Shown here piece by piece: positions 54,082 to 63,875 of a DNA stretch of 64,000 nt; the stretch's first letter is position 1, and every line of letters begins with the position of its first letter. Made by a program: the position numbers and the translations under genes. This DNA comes from an uncultured Anaerococcus sp. (GTDB lineage: Bacteria; Bacillota; Clostridia; Tissierellales; Peptoniphilaceae). Location of the stretch: positions 8,174 to 72,173 of the forward strand of contig CALUCE010000010.1 of assembly GCA_943914475.1 (NCBI GenBank), in the 5' to 3' direction. The notes beneath the pieces are model-generated. The model searched no databases. It was not told where the DNA came from and was given only the letters and a program-made list of their open reading frames with translations.

Positions 54082-54819
54082 TTAAAATTTGTTAAAGACT
54101 ATTTTCATATCTTTAAGTTTAAAAATATAATTTACATCTTTTCTTTCAACGTGAATAGTAGTCTTATCTCTTACCTTATCATTTAAATATAGCTTATCTA
54201 TTAATTCAAAACTTGGATTAATAGCATGGGCATGGCCCACTTCTTCAAACATTGTAAAGTCTCCGTTAGTATCACCATAGGCATGGGACTTATTAAGGTC
54301 AAGTTCATAGCTATCCTTAAGGAATTTTATAGCCTTTCTTTTGTTTCTTGAATCCCACATAGGATTAACTTGTCCGGTAAACTTATCTTCTTGGTCAAAT
54401 ATATACTGGGTGGCTATAGCTTTTTCTGCTCCAAATAGTTTGGCATAGTCCTTTACCAAATAATCTGGAGAACCTGATATAAAGAAAACTAAATAGCCTT
54501 CTTCTATATGTTTTTGGACAGCCTTGCGAGTGACCATGTAGGTCTTGTTCTTATTTTCTTCAACAACAATCTTGGCATACTTACTAATAGTCTCTCTTTC
54601 TATACCTTTTAAGTTTTCCTGATATAAAAGAGAGGCTTTCTCCAAATAATCCTCGTAGGCTCCTTGCCTATATTGGTATTTTTGGTACAAGGGTTTGATA
54701 TCATTGTGCCATAAAATATCAGGCAAGATATTATTTTCAGTAAGTAGTCTAAAATGTTCTATTAATAGACTATTTCTAAATAAAGTTCCATCTATATCAA
54801 AAAAAGCAGCCTTGTTCAT
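54082..54819 (-). CDS. HAD superfamily phosphatase, subfamily IB
   Basis: Phosphatase of the SerB-like HAD-IB group, 245 residues. The nucleophile motif FFDIDGTLFR (Asp8, Asp10) is at the N-terminus. FFISGSPDYLVKDYAKLFG is motif II, and SHAYGDTNGDFTMFEEVG motif IV; the cap is helical. Related proteins act on phosphoserine, or on phospholipid or sugar phosphates, and the substrate here is not clear. Its start overlaps the stop of a small membrane protein. Confidence 0.9.
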   Translation of the reverse strand: MNKAAFFDIDGTLFRNSLLIEHFRLLTENNILPDILWHNDIKPLYQKYQYRQGAYEDYLEKASLLYQENLKGIERETISKYAKIVVEENKNKTYMVTRKAVQKHIEEGYLVFFISGSPDYLVKDYAKLFGAEKAIATQYIFDQEDKFTGQVNPMWDSRNKRKAIKFLKDSYELDLNKSHAYGDTNGDFTMFEEVGHAHAINPSFELIDKLYLNDKVRDKTTIHVERKDVNYIFKLKDMKIVFNKF

Positions 54820-55157
54820 TATTTCTTACCTTTCTCCAAGTCCTTATAGTTTTTCTTTATGCTTAAAATAAGGTCTATTATAAAACAAGTTAATAGTCCA
54901 CATAAGGCACTAGAACCTAAAAATACTGCAACCCAGGCTGTGTTAAGGCCCTTATCTGATGTAAAAATGCCTAGGGAATATATTCCTATTATTAGTCCTA
55001 TTACACCTATTACTAAGGAAGGAATATATTTAATAATCTTCCTATCTCTGTAAAAATAATATAGACCAAGACTTGCTCCTATCAAAATTACACAAAGAAT
55101 TGGCAAGACATATAGTTTTGAAAGTTCTTGTGATATTAAATTTATGAGTCCTGACAT
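54819..55157 (-). CDS. Small membrane protein of unknown function
   Basis: 112 residues with three predicted transmembrane helices (about 16-35, 43-65 and 74-98) and a basic C-terminal tail. No family recognised. It overlaps the HAD phosphatase gene by one base and follows the phosphodiesterase gene by 10 bases, so a functional link to either is possible but unproven. Confidence 0.78.
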   Translation of the reverse strand: MSGLINLISQELSKLYVLPILCVILIGASLGLYYFYRDRKIIKYIPSLVIGVIGLIIGIYSLGIFTSDKGLNTAWVAVFLGSSALCGLLTCFIIDLILSIKKNYKDLEKGKK

Positions 55158-55167
55158 AGTAGCTCCT

Positions 55168-55638
55168 TTATAAGTTTATTCTCTTTATATTAATTTTATC
55201 ATCTGTATCCATAATTAGAAAACCAGGCTTTCCATCTCTAGGAAGACTTGGAGATCCTGGATTTAAAAGAAGGATATCCCCATGATATTTATTGTAGTAG
55301 GTATGGGTGTGGCCAAAAACTACAATTGTTGCCTTGCACTCTTTGGCTTTTTCTAGAAGTTTGTTGTAGGTCCTATAGACATTTTCCTTGTGTCCATGAG
55401 TTAATAGAATCCTTTGATCTGCTATGTCAACTAACTCATAGTCTTCGTTACTATAGTCAAAATAATCGTTGTTTCCCTTTACACATATGCATTCAACATC
55501 GGTTTCGTAGGCTATGGCCTTGGCATCCGATGTATTATCACCTGCATGAAGAATAAGGTCAATATCATCCTTTTCTATGACATAAGAGCTTACATCACTA
55601 TAGTAACCGTGAGTATCACTAGTTATTAATATTCTCAT
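55168..55638 (-). CDS. Metallophosphoesterase, YfcE/YsnB type
   Basis: Calcineurin-like phosphodiesterase of 156 residues. All metal motifs are visible: SDTHGYY, HAGDNTSD, GNNDYFD, THGHKENV and GHTHTYY. It overlaps rdgB by 20 bases. The rdgB-ysnB pair is conserved in Firmicutes (rph-ysnA-ysnB in Bacillus). The substrate of this family is not settled. Confidence 0.94.
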   Translation of the reverse strand: MRILITSDTHGYYSDVSSYVIEKDDIDLILHAGDNTSDAKAIAYETDVECICVKGNNDYFDYSNEDYELVDIADQRILLTHGHKENVYRTYNKLLEKAKECKATIVVFGHTHTYYNKYHGDILLLNPGSPSLPRDGKPGFLIMDTDDKINIKRINL

Positions 55639-56224
55639 TTTTTTGTTTTTCTTCCAAAAAATTTACGAACTTATTAAGGGCTAGAGACCTATGACTATAG
55701 TGGTTTTTCTCTTCGACACTCATTTGCCCAAAGCTTAGATCAGATTTATTAGGCTTAAATATTTGATCATAGCCAAAATCATAATCACCTAGTTCTTCTT
55801 TGGTGATTTGACCATCTATTTTTCCTTCAAAATAATGATCAGATCCTTCCCCATCTATATAGCAAACACAGGTAGCAAAGTATGCTGACCTATCTTTTTT
55901 ATCCTTAAGCTCCTCGAGCATCTTGTCCCTATTTTCTTTATAGGTAGGATCTTTTCCTGCATATCTATGAGCCTTAACACCAGGTCTATTATCTAAGGCT
56001 TCTACAAAAAGACCTGTGTCATCAGCAAGAGTTGGAAGTTTTACCATGTCAAATAGTGTTTTCGCCTTCTTATGGGCATTTTCTTCTAGGGTTTCTCCAT
56101 CCTCTTCAACCTCAAAGTTTTCTATACCCAAATCAACTGTTGTGAGTACGGTATATTCTTTTGGTATGAGTTTTTTAATTTCATTAATTTTATCTTTATT
56201 TGATGTTGCTAATACAATCTTCAT
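55619..56224 (-). CDS. rdgB: XTP/dITP diphosphatase
   Basis: Cleaves non-canonical purine triphosphates (dITP, XTP) to monophosphates, keeping them out of DNA and RNA. Family motifs are VLATSNKDKINEIKKL, LADDTGLFVEALDNRPGV and HRYAG. It has 201 residues. It complements the dUTPase encoded at 17320-17763. Confidence 0.96.
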   Translation of the reverse strand: MKIVLATSNKDKINEIKKLIPKEYTVLTTVDLGIENFEVEEDGETLEENAHKKAKTLFDMVKLPTLADDTGLFVEALDNRPGVKAHRYAGKDPTYKENRDKMLEELKDKKDRSAYFATCVCYIDGEGSDHYFEGKIDGQITKEELGDYDFGYDQIFKPNKSDLSFGQMSVEEKNHYSHRSLALNKFVNFLEEKQKNENINN

Positions 56225-56241
56225 AAATCACCTATCTCCTC

Positions 56242-57717
56242 TTATCTTATTATAACATTATTCTCAGTAAATGCCTTTTCCCATTTATGAGCATAGCTAC
56301 CAAGTCCTTGTTCAAACATAACAATTTGAGTTGGATTGTTAAATGGTATATAAAAAGCAGGGTTTATCTCTATATATCCGTTTTTAATCTTATAAAACAA
56401 AAGTTCGTCTGCCGTTTGGATGGCTACATATTGGTCATTTATTAACTCAAAATAATCTTTTTCTTGGTTATTGATGTTTTTTACTTGGTCTACATCAAGG
56501 TTTTTCTTTGTTCCTATGATTAAATCATCCCTAATTGCTATATCTATAGGGAAAGATTTTTGTTGCAAAGAATCATCTTTATTAAGTTGATAAGATGTTT
56601 GGAAAACCCAAAGCCCTTGATTTCTTATGATACCAAAGTTGGTGAAATCATAAGAAATATCTTCTTTTTTTACATCAGCAAAGTTTTTTGCTACCTCATC
56701 ATATATGATATTTTCAAAAACTTTATTACTTTCCTTATCCCCTGTGTAGTCTCTAACTTCAATTATAGTATTTTTTTCAAGTTCATCTGTTTTAACCATA
56801 GCATACTTGTTAAGAGGTAGATCATTAGTCTTTGAAGAGTAATCAAAGGAAATGAAGTTTTCATTAACGAAATTATATTTCATGTCCTTATCATGGTCAG
56901 TAAAGGTATATTTCTTTTTGTTATCTTTATGATTGATATTCTTCTCTAACCTAATTGGATAGGCCATAAAGCTATCATACTTTCCTGTATCTTCGTTTTG
57001 TAAGGATTTAAAACGCCAAAACTCATCTTTTCTTGGGAAAAATATATCCTCTGCCTTATAGATTCTCGCATCTTCGTCAGGCTCAATTCTTACACTGTAG
57101 GTATAGTAATAATACTTAGGGTCACTACCATATGTTTCTACTCTTTCCCTAACACCTATGAATATATTTATATCAACTTCTACAGCTTCTCCTTCTATGG
57201 TAAAGGATCTTTCTGATTCAGACCTTGCCTGATATTTATCAAAAATTTTTCTTTCAACATCTGATGACTTCTTTTTTAATAAGATTATATTATTTTCATT
57301 AACAAACAAGATCTTGTTTTTACCTATTCTAACAAAGTCTTTAGAGTAAAGTTGACCTTGAGATGCATTTATAACAATAACATTGGCCTTTGATGAAGCT
57401 TTTAAGTCTATACCTCTAGATTCAAGGTATTTGTCAAGTTCAACATACTTAGATGTAAACTTTGGTGGTAGAGCGTAGTCATCATTTATGGCTACTAAAT
57501 CCTTGTTTATATAAAGCTTATCTCCAATGTTAATAGATTGGCTGGTGGAGTTTGTTCCTGTATTTTTTATATCATAAACTTCCCAAGTTCCCTGCAACAT
57601 TGGTTCTTCGGCTTCTGGTTGTACTATTAGATCAGTTACATCTTGTGGAGCATCTTTACTACAAGATGAGCAAATAATCAGTATAAATATTAATAATAAA
57701 CTTTTAATTCTCTTCAT
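56242..57717 (-). CDS. Predicted lipoprotein of unknown function, partner of the two-component system
   Basis: A 491-residue exported protein. The N-terminus MKRIKSLLLIFILIICSSC is a lipoprotein signal with Cys19 as the likely lipidation site; the lipobox has Cys at -3, slightly unusual. The mature part is hydrophilic, beta-rich by eye, with no recognised domain. Its start lies 14 bases inside the histidine kinase gene, so it is co-translated with the sensor. An extracellular sensing, signalling or cell-wall role is suggested by the neighbours only. Confidence 0.8.
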   Translation of the reverse strand: MKRIKSLLLIFILIICSSCSKDAPQDVTDLIVQPEAEEPMLQGTWEVYDIKNTGTNSTSQSINIGDKLYINKDLVAINDDYALPPKFTSKYVELDKYLESRGIDLKASSKANVIVINASQGQLYSKDFVRIGKNKILFVNENNIILLKKKSSDVERKIFDKYQARSESERSFTIEGEAVEVDINIFIGVRERVETYGSDPKYYYYTYSVRIEPDEDARIYKAEDIFFPRKDEFWRFKSLQNEDTGKYDSFMAYPIRLEKNINHKDNKKKYTFTDHDKDMKYNFVNENFISFDYSSKTNDLPLNKYAMVKTDELEKNTIIEVRDYTGDKESNKVFENIIYDEVAKNFADVKKEDISYDFTNFGIIRNQGLWVFQTSYQLNKDDSLQQKSFPIDIAIRDDLIIGTKKNLDVDQVKNINNQEKDYFELINDQYVAIQTADELLFYKIKNGYIEINPAFYIPFNNPTQIVMFEQGLGSYAHKWEKAFTENNVIIR

Positions 57718-59176
57718 CTTTTGAAATCCTTGGTAAAATTACGGTCACAGATGTTCCTTCAGTATACTTACTCTTAATAATTAACTTTCCTTTGTGAGCC
57801 TTAACTATTTCCTCACAAATAGAAAGTCCCAGTCCTGTTTGAGATTTTGAGGATGAGCCCTTATAAAACTTACTTGCAACAAAGGCTATTTCATCTTCTT
57901 TTATTCCCTCACCAGTATCTTTTACTGTGATCTTTATGTCTTTATTATCAGTTGTTATAATTACATCAATATCTCCATTTTCAGGAGTAAACTTAATGGC
58001 ATTATCAATAATATTTATGAAAACTTCCTTCATCCTATTTTTATCAGCATTTATCATAAGCTCATCATAGGAAGATAAAAAAGAGAAGTTAATCTTGTCA
58101 TTTACTGCCCTAGGGTAAAGTTGGGTATGGACTTCCTTAACTAGGTTAACTATATTAAGATTTTCCTTGTGATATTCAAAGTTTGATGAAGAAAGTCTTG
58201 AGAAGTCTAGGAGATCTTCTACCATCATGGATAGCCTTTCTCCTTCATTTTCTATAATAGTAAGGCCTTGGTTTAGCATATCTTCATTTTTTTGAATATC
58301 CTTAGATTGGAGAGTTATTGCCCAGCCTTTAATTGATGTAAGCGGAGTCCTTAACTCATGGGAAACAGAAGATATAAATTCATTTTTCATATCTTCTCTT
58401 TTAATAATATTTTCGCTCATAAAGTTAAGGGTTGAGGCAAGCTCCGAAATCTCGTTATTGCCACTTTCGTCTGCCTTGGCCTTAAAATCGCCTGCTGCCA
58501 ATTTTTCTCCTATCTTGGTTAAGGATTTAATTGGATAAATTAGTCTTTCTGATGCATAAACAGACACAAAAAATGTAAAGACTAAGGTTAAAAGTCCAAA
58601 AATCAAGTAAACTCTCATCTGCTTATTAACTATATCATGAACCTTGTCCATGGATGAAGTTAGTCTTAAAATACCAATCTGTTTTTGATTATCAGTAATA
58701 GGATAGGAAAGACTAATGGTTTCTTGTTTAGTATTAGAGTTGTAGTTTTTTTGGTAGGCATATTGGCCATCCTTGGCCTTTTGTACATCGGTAGTAACAA
58801 TTTTTGTTCCTATCTGCTTACTGGCCAAGGAGTCAAATAAAACCGTAGCCGAATTATCTAAAATTTGAACCTGGGCTATATTATTTCTATAAAAGGAGTT
58901 TTTATCTCCGATAATAATTTCTGATAAGTTATACCTGGTCAAATTGTTAGAATATAGGACTTGGTTGTACCTGGCTTGGTTAAGCATGGCTCCTACCAAA
59001 GATGACTCATTGTAGCTCATAATGTTATTGTAGGCAAATATCTCAAAAATAAGGAGAACTACAAAAACAAATGACATAACTATTTTTATAATTGAAAATT
59101 TTATACTAGAAAACTTTGCCTTATCTTTGTTTTCTTTTTTTGTGCTGCTAGTATTTTCTTTCTTCTTTATCTCCAT
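57704..59176 (-). CDS. Sensor histidine kinase
   Basis: Membrane sensor of a two-component system, 490 residues. TM1 is at about 27-48, an extracellular domain of about 140 residues follows, and TM2 is at about 188-208. Then come HAMP (about 209-261), HisKA with phospho-acceptor His273 in SHELRTP, and HATPase with NIIDNAIKFTPENG, DTGEGI and TGLGLSI. It overlaps the response regulator gene by 10 bases and the lipoprotein gene by 14. The architecture is like PhoR/WalK-class kinases, without a cytosolic PAS domain. Confidence 0.94.
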   Translation of the reverse strand: MEIKKKENTSSTKKENKDKAKFSSIKFSIIKIVMSFVFVVLLIFEIFAYNNIMSYNESSLVGAMLNQARYNQVLYSNNLTRYNLSEIIIGDKNSFYRNNIAQVQILDNSATVLFDSLASKQIGTKIVTTDVQKAKDGQYAYQKNYNSNTKQETISLSYPITDNQKQIGILRLTSSMDKVHDIVNKQMRVYLIFGLLTLVFTFFVSVYASERLIYPIKSLTKIGEKLAAGDFKAKADESGNNEISELASTLNFMSENIIKREDMKNEFISSVSHELRTPLTSIKGWAITLQSKDIQKNEDMLNQGLTIIENEGERLSMMVEDLLDFSRLSSSNFEYHKENLNIVNLVKEVHTQLYPRAVNDKINFSFLSSYDELMINADKNRMKEVFINIIDNAIKFTPENGDIDVIITTDNKDIKITVKDTGEGIKEDEIAFVASKFYKGSSSKSQTGLGLSICEEIVKAHKGKLIIKSKYTEGTSVTVILPRISKDEEN

Positions 59177-59865
59177 CTATAGCCAGTGCCCCACACAGTT
59201 TCTATATATTCTGGTTTTGCAGGGTTCTCTTCAATCTTAGCCCTGATTCTTCTCACGTTCACATCAACAATTTTTGTATCTGTCGAATAGTTTTCTCCCC
59301 AAGTTTCGGTCATGATTTCATTTCTTGTCATGGCCTTTCCCTTATTCTCTATAAAATTTTTTAGTATGGTAAATTCAGTTGGGGTCACATCTATCTCTAG
59401 GTCGTTTTTATAAAAACTTCTGGAATAAAGATCTAGTTTGAAAGGACCATCTTTTAAAATTTCGTACTTCTCATCCTTAACCTCTTCTTCAGTATAATTG
59501 ACTCTTCTCATAAGAGATCTCACTCTTAGTATAAGTTCTTGTGGGTTAAAGGGTTTTATTATATAGTCATCACAACCTTTTTCTAGTCCTAAAATTTTAT
59601 CTATATCCTGACTTTTGGCTGAAACCATAATAATACCTATTTTGGGATACTTGCTTCTAACTTTTTCACATACTTCATAACCTGAAATACCTGGTAGCAT
59701 AATGTCTAAAACCAAAACTGCTGGTTTAGTTTCTTCTGTAAGCCTAACTGCATCTTCGCCTGTAGAAGCCTCTACAATATCAAAACCAGAGTATTCAAGG
59801 TTTATTTTCATAAATTGTCTAATGTGATCTTCGTCATCGCAAATTAAAACTTTGTTATTAATCAT
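59167..59865 (-). CDS. OmpR family response regulator
   Basis: DNA-binding response regulator of 232 residues. The receiver has acidic DDED at the start, phospho-acceptor Asp54 in VLDIMLPG, and the conserved Lys in IIKPFNP. The C-terminal winged helix has TPTEFTILKNFIENKGKAMTR and VDVNVRRIRAKIE. It is cognate to the overlapping histidine kinase. The stimulus and targets are unknown. Confidence 0.95.
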   Translation of the reverse strand: MINNKVLICDDEDHIRQFMKINLEYSGFDIVEASTGEDAVRLTEETKPAVLVLDIMLPGISGYEVCEKVRSKYPKIGIIMVSAKSQDIDKILGLEKGCDDYIIKPFNPQELILRVRSLMRRVNYTEEEVKDEKYEILKDGPFKLDLYSRSFYKNDLEIDVTPTEFTILKNFIENKGKAMTRNEIMTETWGENYSTDTKIVDVNVRRIRAKIEENPAKPEYIETVWGTGYRWR

Positions 59866-60754
59866 TATTAACCCTCTCTAAAGCAATTTTTCCGGCCCCT
59901 ATCATACCAGCATCATTTAAATATTTTGCAGGCATAATGTCAACTGTTTCATATTTATGGCATACTTTTTTAAAATTATCTACCATACCATCCCACCATA
60001 AGTCTTTAGCATTTATAAGCCCTCCACCTATGATAATAGCTTGTGGATCAAAAATATTTCTTAAAGATGTTAAAAAATAGGCAAGGTTTAACTTATAATC
60101 TTCAAGGACCTTTTTAGCATTTTCGTCTGTATCTACTGAGGAAAGAACTTCTTCTGAAGTCTTATTTTCTCCGGTTATCCTATTGTATTCATTGGCTATG
60201 GCACTTCCTGCACAATAAGCTTCTGCACATCCATCTTGACCACAGGTACAAGAATTTCCGCCTGGATATAATAACATATGACCTAGTTCAGCACCTTGGA
60301 AATTACTACCTCTAAGAAGTTTTCCTTGACTATAGACAGCTCCTCCTAGACCCGTTCCTAGAGTTATCATTATAAGGTCATCATAGTCCTTACCAGCTCC
60401 TATCCATTCTTCACAAACTAGGGCTATATTGGCATCATTTTCTATGAAAACTGGTATATCAAAATATTTTTCAATTTCTTTTTTTAGGTTTGTGCCACTC
60501 CAACCCTTAATATTTCCAGCAAAAGTTACAATCCCATTTTCACTATCTATAAAACCAGGAGTTCCTATTCCTATAGCTTGAGCTTGGTCATAGGGTAGTT
60601 TTTTTATTAATGATACTATATTTTTTATTACAGTATCCCTACCTTTTTCTGCTTGGGTATCTACCTTGGCACTTTGTAGAATATTTCCATTTTCATCTAA
60701 AAGTCCCCCTGAAATTTTTGTGCCTCCAAGGTCTATTCCTATTACTTTTTTCAT
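59858..60754 (-). CDS. ROK family sugar kinase (glucokinase-like)
   Basis: ROK kinase of 298 residues. The ATP motif is IGIDLGGTKISGGLL, the sugar-binding part has ENDANIALVCEEWIGAG, and TLGTGLGG precedes the zinc signature CTCGQDGCAEAYC. No helix-turn-helix is present, so it is an enzyme, not a repressor. Glucokinase is the likeliest activity. It overlaps the response regulator by 8 bases. Confidence 0.92.
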   Translation of the reverse strand: MKKVIGIDLGGTKISGGLLDENGNILQSAKVDTQAEKGRDTVIKNIVSLIKKLPYDQAQAIGIGTPGFIDSENGIVTFAGNIKGWSGTNLKKEIEKYFDIPVFIENDANIALVCEEWIGAGKDYDDLIMITLGTGLGGAVYSQGKLLRGSNFQGAELGHMLLYPGGNSCTCGQDGCAEAYCAGSAIANEYNRITGENKTSEEVLSSVDTDENAKKVLEDYKLNLAYFLTSLRNIFDPQAIIIGGGLINAKDLWWDGMVDNFKKVCHKYETVDIMPAKYLNDAGMIGAGKIALERVNND

Positions 60755-60755
60755 A

Positions 60756-62369
60756 TTACTCTCCTATAAATTCTCTTAAAATTGAATCTTTTGTAATGGT
60801 AGAAAGATCATCTATGCCTATAAAGTGTGAAAGCAATTTTTTCAAATCATTTGCCTTATAATAGTATTTACTAGTCTTATCAATAGTATCCAAAGCTTCC
60901 ATAGCTTCATTTTTTAAAGCATTAAATTCATAAATTAGGGAAGTATCCATATAAAAATCTGCATTTTCTTGGAATGGGAAAATATACTCTCTTTCTCCTC
61001 TTCTAACATTGTCCCAAGACTCTATAGTTTCTATAGGATCATAACCCCTATAGTTTTTATCCCTTACTATTCTTCTAATAAGTCTAGCATCTGAAGAAGA
61101 AATCCTATTATGGGAGTCTATATTTATTTGGGTTAAGGCTGAAACATAAATCTTGTACTTGTTTTTTTGTGGTATATATTTTGAAAGAATGGGATTTAAG
61201 GAGTGTATACCTTCAATTATCAAAATCCCTTCATCAAGTTTTATGGTTTTATCAGATTTTTCTCTTTTTCCTTTTATAAAGTTAAAGGAAGGAAGTTCTA
61301 TTTCCTCACCTTCTAATAACTCAAGTAAATCCTCATTTAATAAATCTAAATCTATGGCCTTTACATTTTCAAAGTCTTTTTGCCCATACTTATTAAGAGG
61401 CGTCTTATCCCTGTCTATAAAATAATTATCGGTAGATATTATAAAGGTATTCTTTCCATAGACTGCTAGCTGGATAGCTAATTTTTTTGCAGTTGTTGAT
61501 TTTCCGGAAGATGACGGGCCCGCTATAAGGACTATCTGCATATTTTTATCTATAATGTCCTTGGCACATTGGGCAAGCTGATTATTATAGAAGGTTTCAT
61601 TAACTAAAATTAAATTATCCATTTTTCCTTCTAAAACTGCCCTATTTAAGCTTCCAGCGTATTTTATGCCCATCAAATCAGTCCATTTTTTTGAAGAAGA
61701 ATATATCTTGGATAAACTTACCTGTTCTTCAAATTTCGGGAAATTTAGCCCCTTTTTGCTAGGATATTGGATGACTATGCCTGGATGGTAGGCTATAAGC
61801 TTAAACTTGTCAACAAAAGAAGTATCTGGAACTAAAGGTTTGTCAAAAGAAAAGATTCTTCCACCAACCAAATATATATCTACATACTCAAGTCCCAAAG
61901 TTTCTATAAGTTCTATCTTCTCATAGTAACCTTCTGCCTTATATAAGGATATGGCAACATTTTTTGAAACCTTCTCCTTGTCAATTTCTATAGCAGACTT
62001 TACTATCTCTCTCATCTTTTGATCTATAAGCTTGGTTTCTCTACGGCTTACCTTATGGTCTTGAATACTTATATAAATTCCATCTCCGAGTGAATATTCA
62101 ACATTTATCTTTACATCACCGAGTACTTCTTTTACAGCTATAATAAGTATCATACTTAAAGAAGTAGAATAAATTTTCTTGCCAATATTAGAATACTTAC
62201 TAATAAGTTCTATATCTTCACCTGGTTTTATCTTGTGTTTTAAGCCTACTATACGACCATTTGCTATAGCGCCTATGTATTCTCTATCTTTATTAATTTC
62301 TTTAATAGCATTAAGAATATTTATAGGATCTTCACTTTTGTATTCTTCTCCATTTATCTTATAATTCAT
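60756..62369 (-). CDS. Uridine kinase-like nucleoside kinase with TGS/SAD N-terminal domains
   Basis: Multi-domain protein of 537 residues. The N-terminal part resembles a TGS domain followed by a threonyl-tRNA-synthetase-like (SAD-type) region. The C-terminal half is a P-loop uridine kinase/phosphoribulokinase fold with GPSSSGKSTTAKKLA and STDNYFIDRDKTPLN. I start it at the ATG at 62369 (MNYKING), because a start at 62435 would overlap rluA by 77 bases. The role of the fused synthetase-like part is unclear; this fusion occurs across Clostridia and Bacteroidetes. Confidence 0.9.
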   Translation of the reverse strand: MNYKINGEEYKSEDPINILNAIKEINKDREYIGAIANGRIVGLKHKIKPGEDIELISKYSNIGKKIYSTSLSMILIIAVKEVLGDVKINVEYSLGDGIYISIQDHKVSRRETKLIDQKMREIVKSAIEIDKEKVSKNVAISLYKAEGYYEKIELIETLGLEYVDIYLVGGRIFSFDKPLVPDTSFVDKFKLIAYHPGIVIQYPSKKGLNFPKFEEQVSLSKIYSSSKKWTDLMGIKYAGSLNRAVLEGKMDNLILVNETFYNNQLAQCAKDIIDKNMQIVLIAGPSSSGKSTTAKKLAIQLAVYGKNTFIISTDNYFIDRDKTPLNKYGQKDFENVKAIDLDLLNEDLLELLEGEEIELPSFNFIKGKREKSDKTIKLDEGILIIEGIHSLNPILSKYIPQKNKYKIYVSALTQINIDSHNRISSSDARLIRRIVRDKNYRGYDPIETIESWDNVRRGEREYIFPFQENADFYMDTSLIYEFNALKNEAMEALDTIDKTSKYYYKANDLKKLLSHFIGIDDLSTITKDSILREFIGE

Positions 62370-63321
62370 AAAAAACTGCCTTTTTAATTCTGTTGAAATC
62401 TTCAACTTGCTTAGAGTAAAATTCTTTATTTTCAAGATACTCTAAACCTTTAATATTTTTAAAGACTAATTTATAGGCCAAAAGAAGCTGGTTATTTAAC
62501 TTAGTTTTATTTAAAATCTCTTCATTAACTTTCTTATAACCGTATTTTCTATCTCCTATTATTGGTGTAGAATTTTCTTTCAAAGAAAATCTAATCTGAT
62601 GGGTTTTTCCTGTAACTAGCTTACATTCTAAAACTGTAAAGGAATTTCTAGATTCTAAGGGTTTAAAATGAGTAAGAATTCTCGCCCCGTTTTTTGATGA
62701 CTTTACAAGATTTCTATTCTCATTCTTGCTAATATTTGTATCTACAGTAAATTCTTTATCAACTTTTCCCTTAACTATAGTTAAGTAGTACTTATCAATA
62801 AGGTTTTCTCTAATTGCCTCATTTAGGGCTCTTAAAGATTTTGCATTTTTGGCACCTATTATTAGCCCACCTGTATTTCTATCAAGTCTATTTACTACTG
62901 CAGGTGAGAAAGTCTTATCTCTGGTGTTTACTTGTCCAGTTTTTATTAGATAAGATGTCATTGAATCAACTATGTTATTACCATAATCTCTTTTACTAGC
63001 AGCATGAGTTAATACTCCAGGCTTTTTATCTATAATAATAATATTTTCATCTTCATAAATAATATCTAAATCAAAATCATAAGCCTTAAATTCTTCATCT
63101 GACTTTTTCCATTTTTCAAAGTCACTATCTTTGATATACATGGTTATAAGATCCCCTTCTTCAACCATATCATTGGCTTTGGCTCTTTTACCATTTATTT
63201 TAAAATTCTTCTTTCTAATATTTTTTTGTATCAAAGATAGGGGAGCATTTTCCAAGTACTTTCTCAAAAACCTATCAAATCTTTGTGATCCATCATTTTT
63301 TCCTATTGTAATTTCTATCAT
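62359..63321 (-). CDS. RluA family pseudouridine synthase
   Basis: Converts uridine to pseudouridine in rRNA or tRNA. The N-terminal S4-like domain is followed by the catalytic domain with VVNRLDRNTGGLIIGAKN, containing the catalytic Asp, and KTHQIRFSLKEN. It is 320 residues from the ATG at 63321; a TTG 6 bases upstream overlaps the preceding stop. Which uridine it modifies cannot be told. Confidence 0.92.
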   Translation of the reverse strand: MIEITIGKNDGSQRFDRFLRKYLENAPLSLIQKNIRKKNFKINGKRAKANDMVEEGDLITMYIKDSDFEKWKKSDEEFKAYDFDLDIIYEDENIIIIDKKPGVLTHAASKRDYGNNIVDSMTSYLIKTGQVNTRDKTFSPAVVNRLDRNTGGLIIGAKNAKSLRALNEAIRENLIDKYYLTIVKGKVDKEFTVDTNISKNENRNLVKSSKNGARILTHFKPLESRNSFTVLECKLVTGKTHQIRFSLKENSTPIIGDRKYGYKKVNEEILNKTKLNNQLLLAYKLVFKNIKGLEYLENKEFYSKQVEDFNRIKKAVFYEL

Positions 63322-63323
63322 AT

Positions 63324-63869
63324 TCAATATGACCTATTAACATATTCATTTATTTTTGACAGCTGTAATTTATCATCAAAAACTTGATGATTCTTAAGCT
63401 CTTGCAAGATACTTTCATCTTTAGAATGAAGTATTAGCTTATCATAATCTAGCAAAACAATTTCAAATATTTTCCCAGTTAATCTTTTGGATGATAATTT
63501 GATAAAGTAGGAATTTATATTCTTATAGTCAATAAGTTGTATTATCGCTCTGGTTGTGTAATCCTTGAGGCAATAATAGTTTTCCCTATCATTAATATAT
63601 CTAGCATAAACCCTCTTCTTTTTTGGATTATGTAAATATTTGTTTGCTTGATTGTTGGATCTTTTGGCAAGTATATTGTAGTATTGATAATTATATATAC
63701 CTTCCAAGATATTTCCTATTTGGGAGTAAGGTTTTAAGTCTAGTTTTTGTATATAATCATAATTTATATCTAGAAATTGGTTCTTATCAATCCTACCTTC
63801 TGTTAATAGATCTATCGCTTCCTTTCTCCAGCTATCAAATTTTTCTAACTTTTCTCTCTCACTTAACAT
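63324..63869 (-). CDS. Protein of unknown function (possible DUF6648 family)
   Basis: A 181-residue, basic, Tyr- and Asn-rich soluble protein starting MLSEREKLEKFDSWRKEAIDLL. I believe it belongs to a Firmicutes-only unknown family (DUF6648), but that is from memory. The ATG at 63869 lies only 6 bases after the T-run of a terminator hairpin, and there is no Shine-Dalgarno. No alternative in-frame ATG is near. Translation may be leaderless or depend on readthrough of the RNA element upstream. It is followed by rluA with the stop 2 bases before its ATG. Confidence 0.75.
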   Translation of the reverse strand: MLSEREKLEKFDSWRKEAIDLLTEGRIDKNQFLDINYDYIQKLDLKPYSQIGNILEGIYNYQYYNILAKRSNNQANKYLHNPKKKRVYARYINDRENYYCLKDYTTRAIIQLIDYKNINSYFIKLSSKRLTGKIFEIVLLDYDKLILHSKDESILQELKNHQVFDDKLQLSKINEYVNRSY

Positions 63870-63875
63870 AATATC

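Noticed and set aside
62370..62435. Uridine-kinase-like protein starting at 62435
   Set aside because: This would overlap rluA by 77 bases and add residues that simply read through the rluA coding end in another frame.
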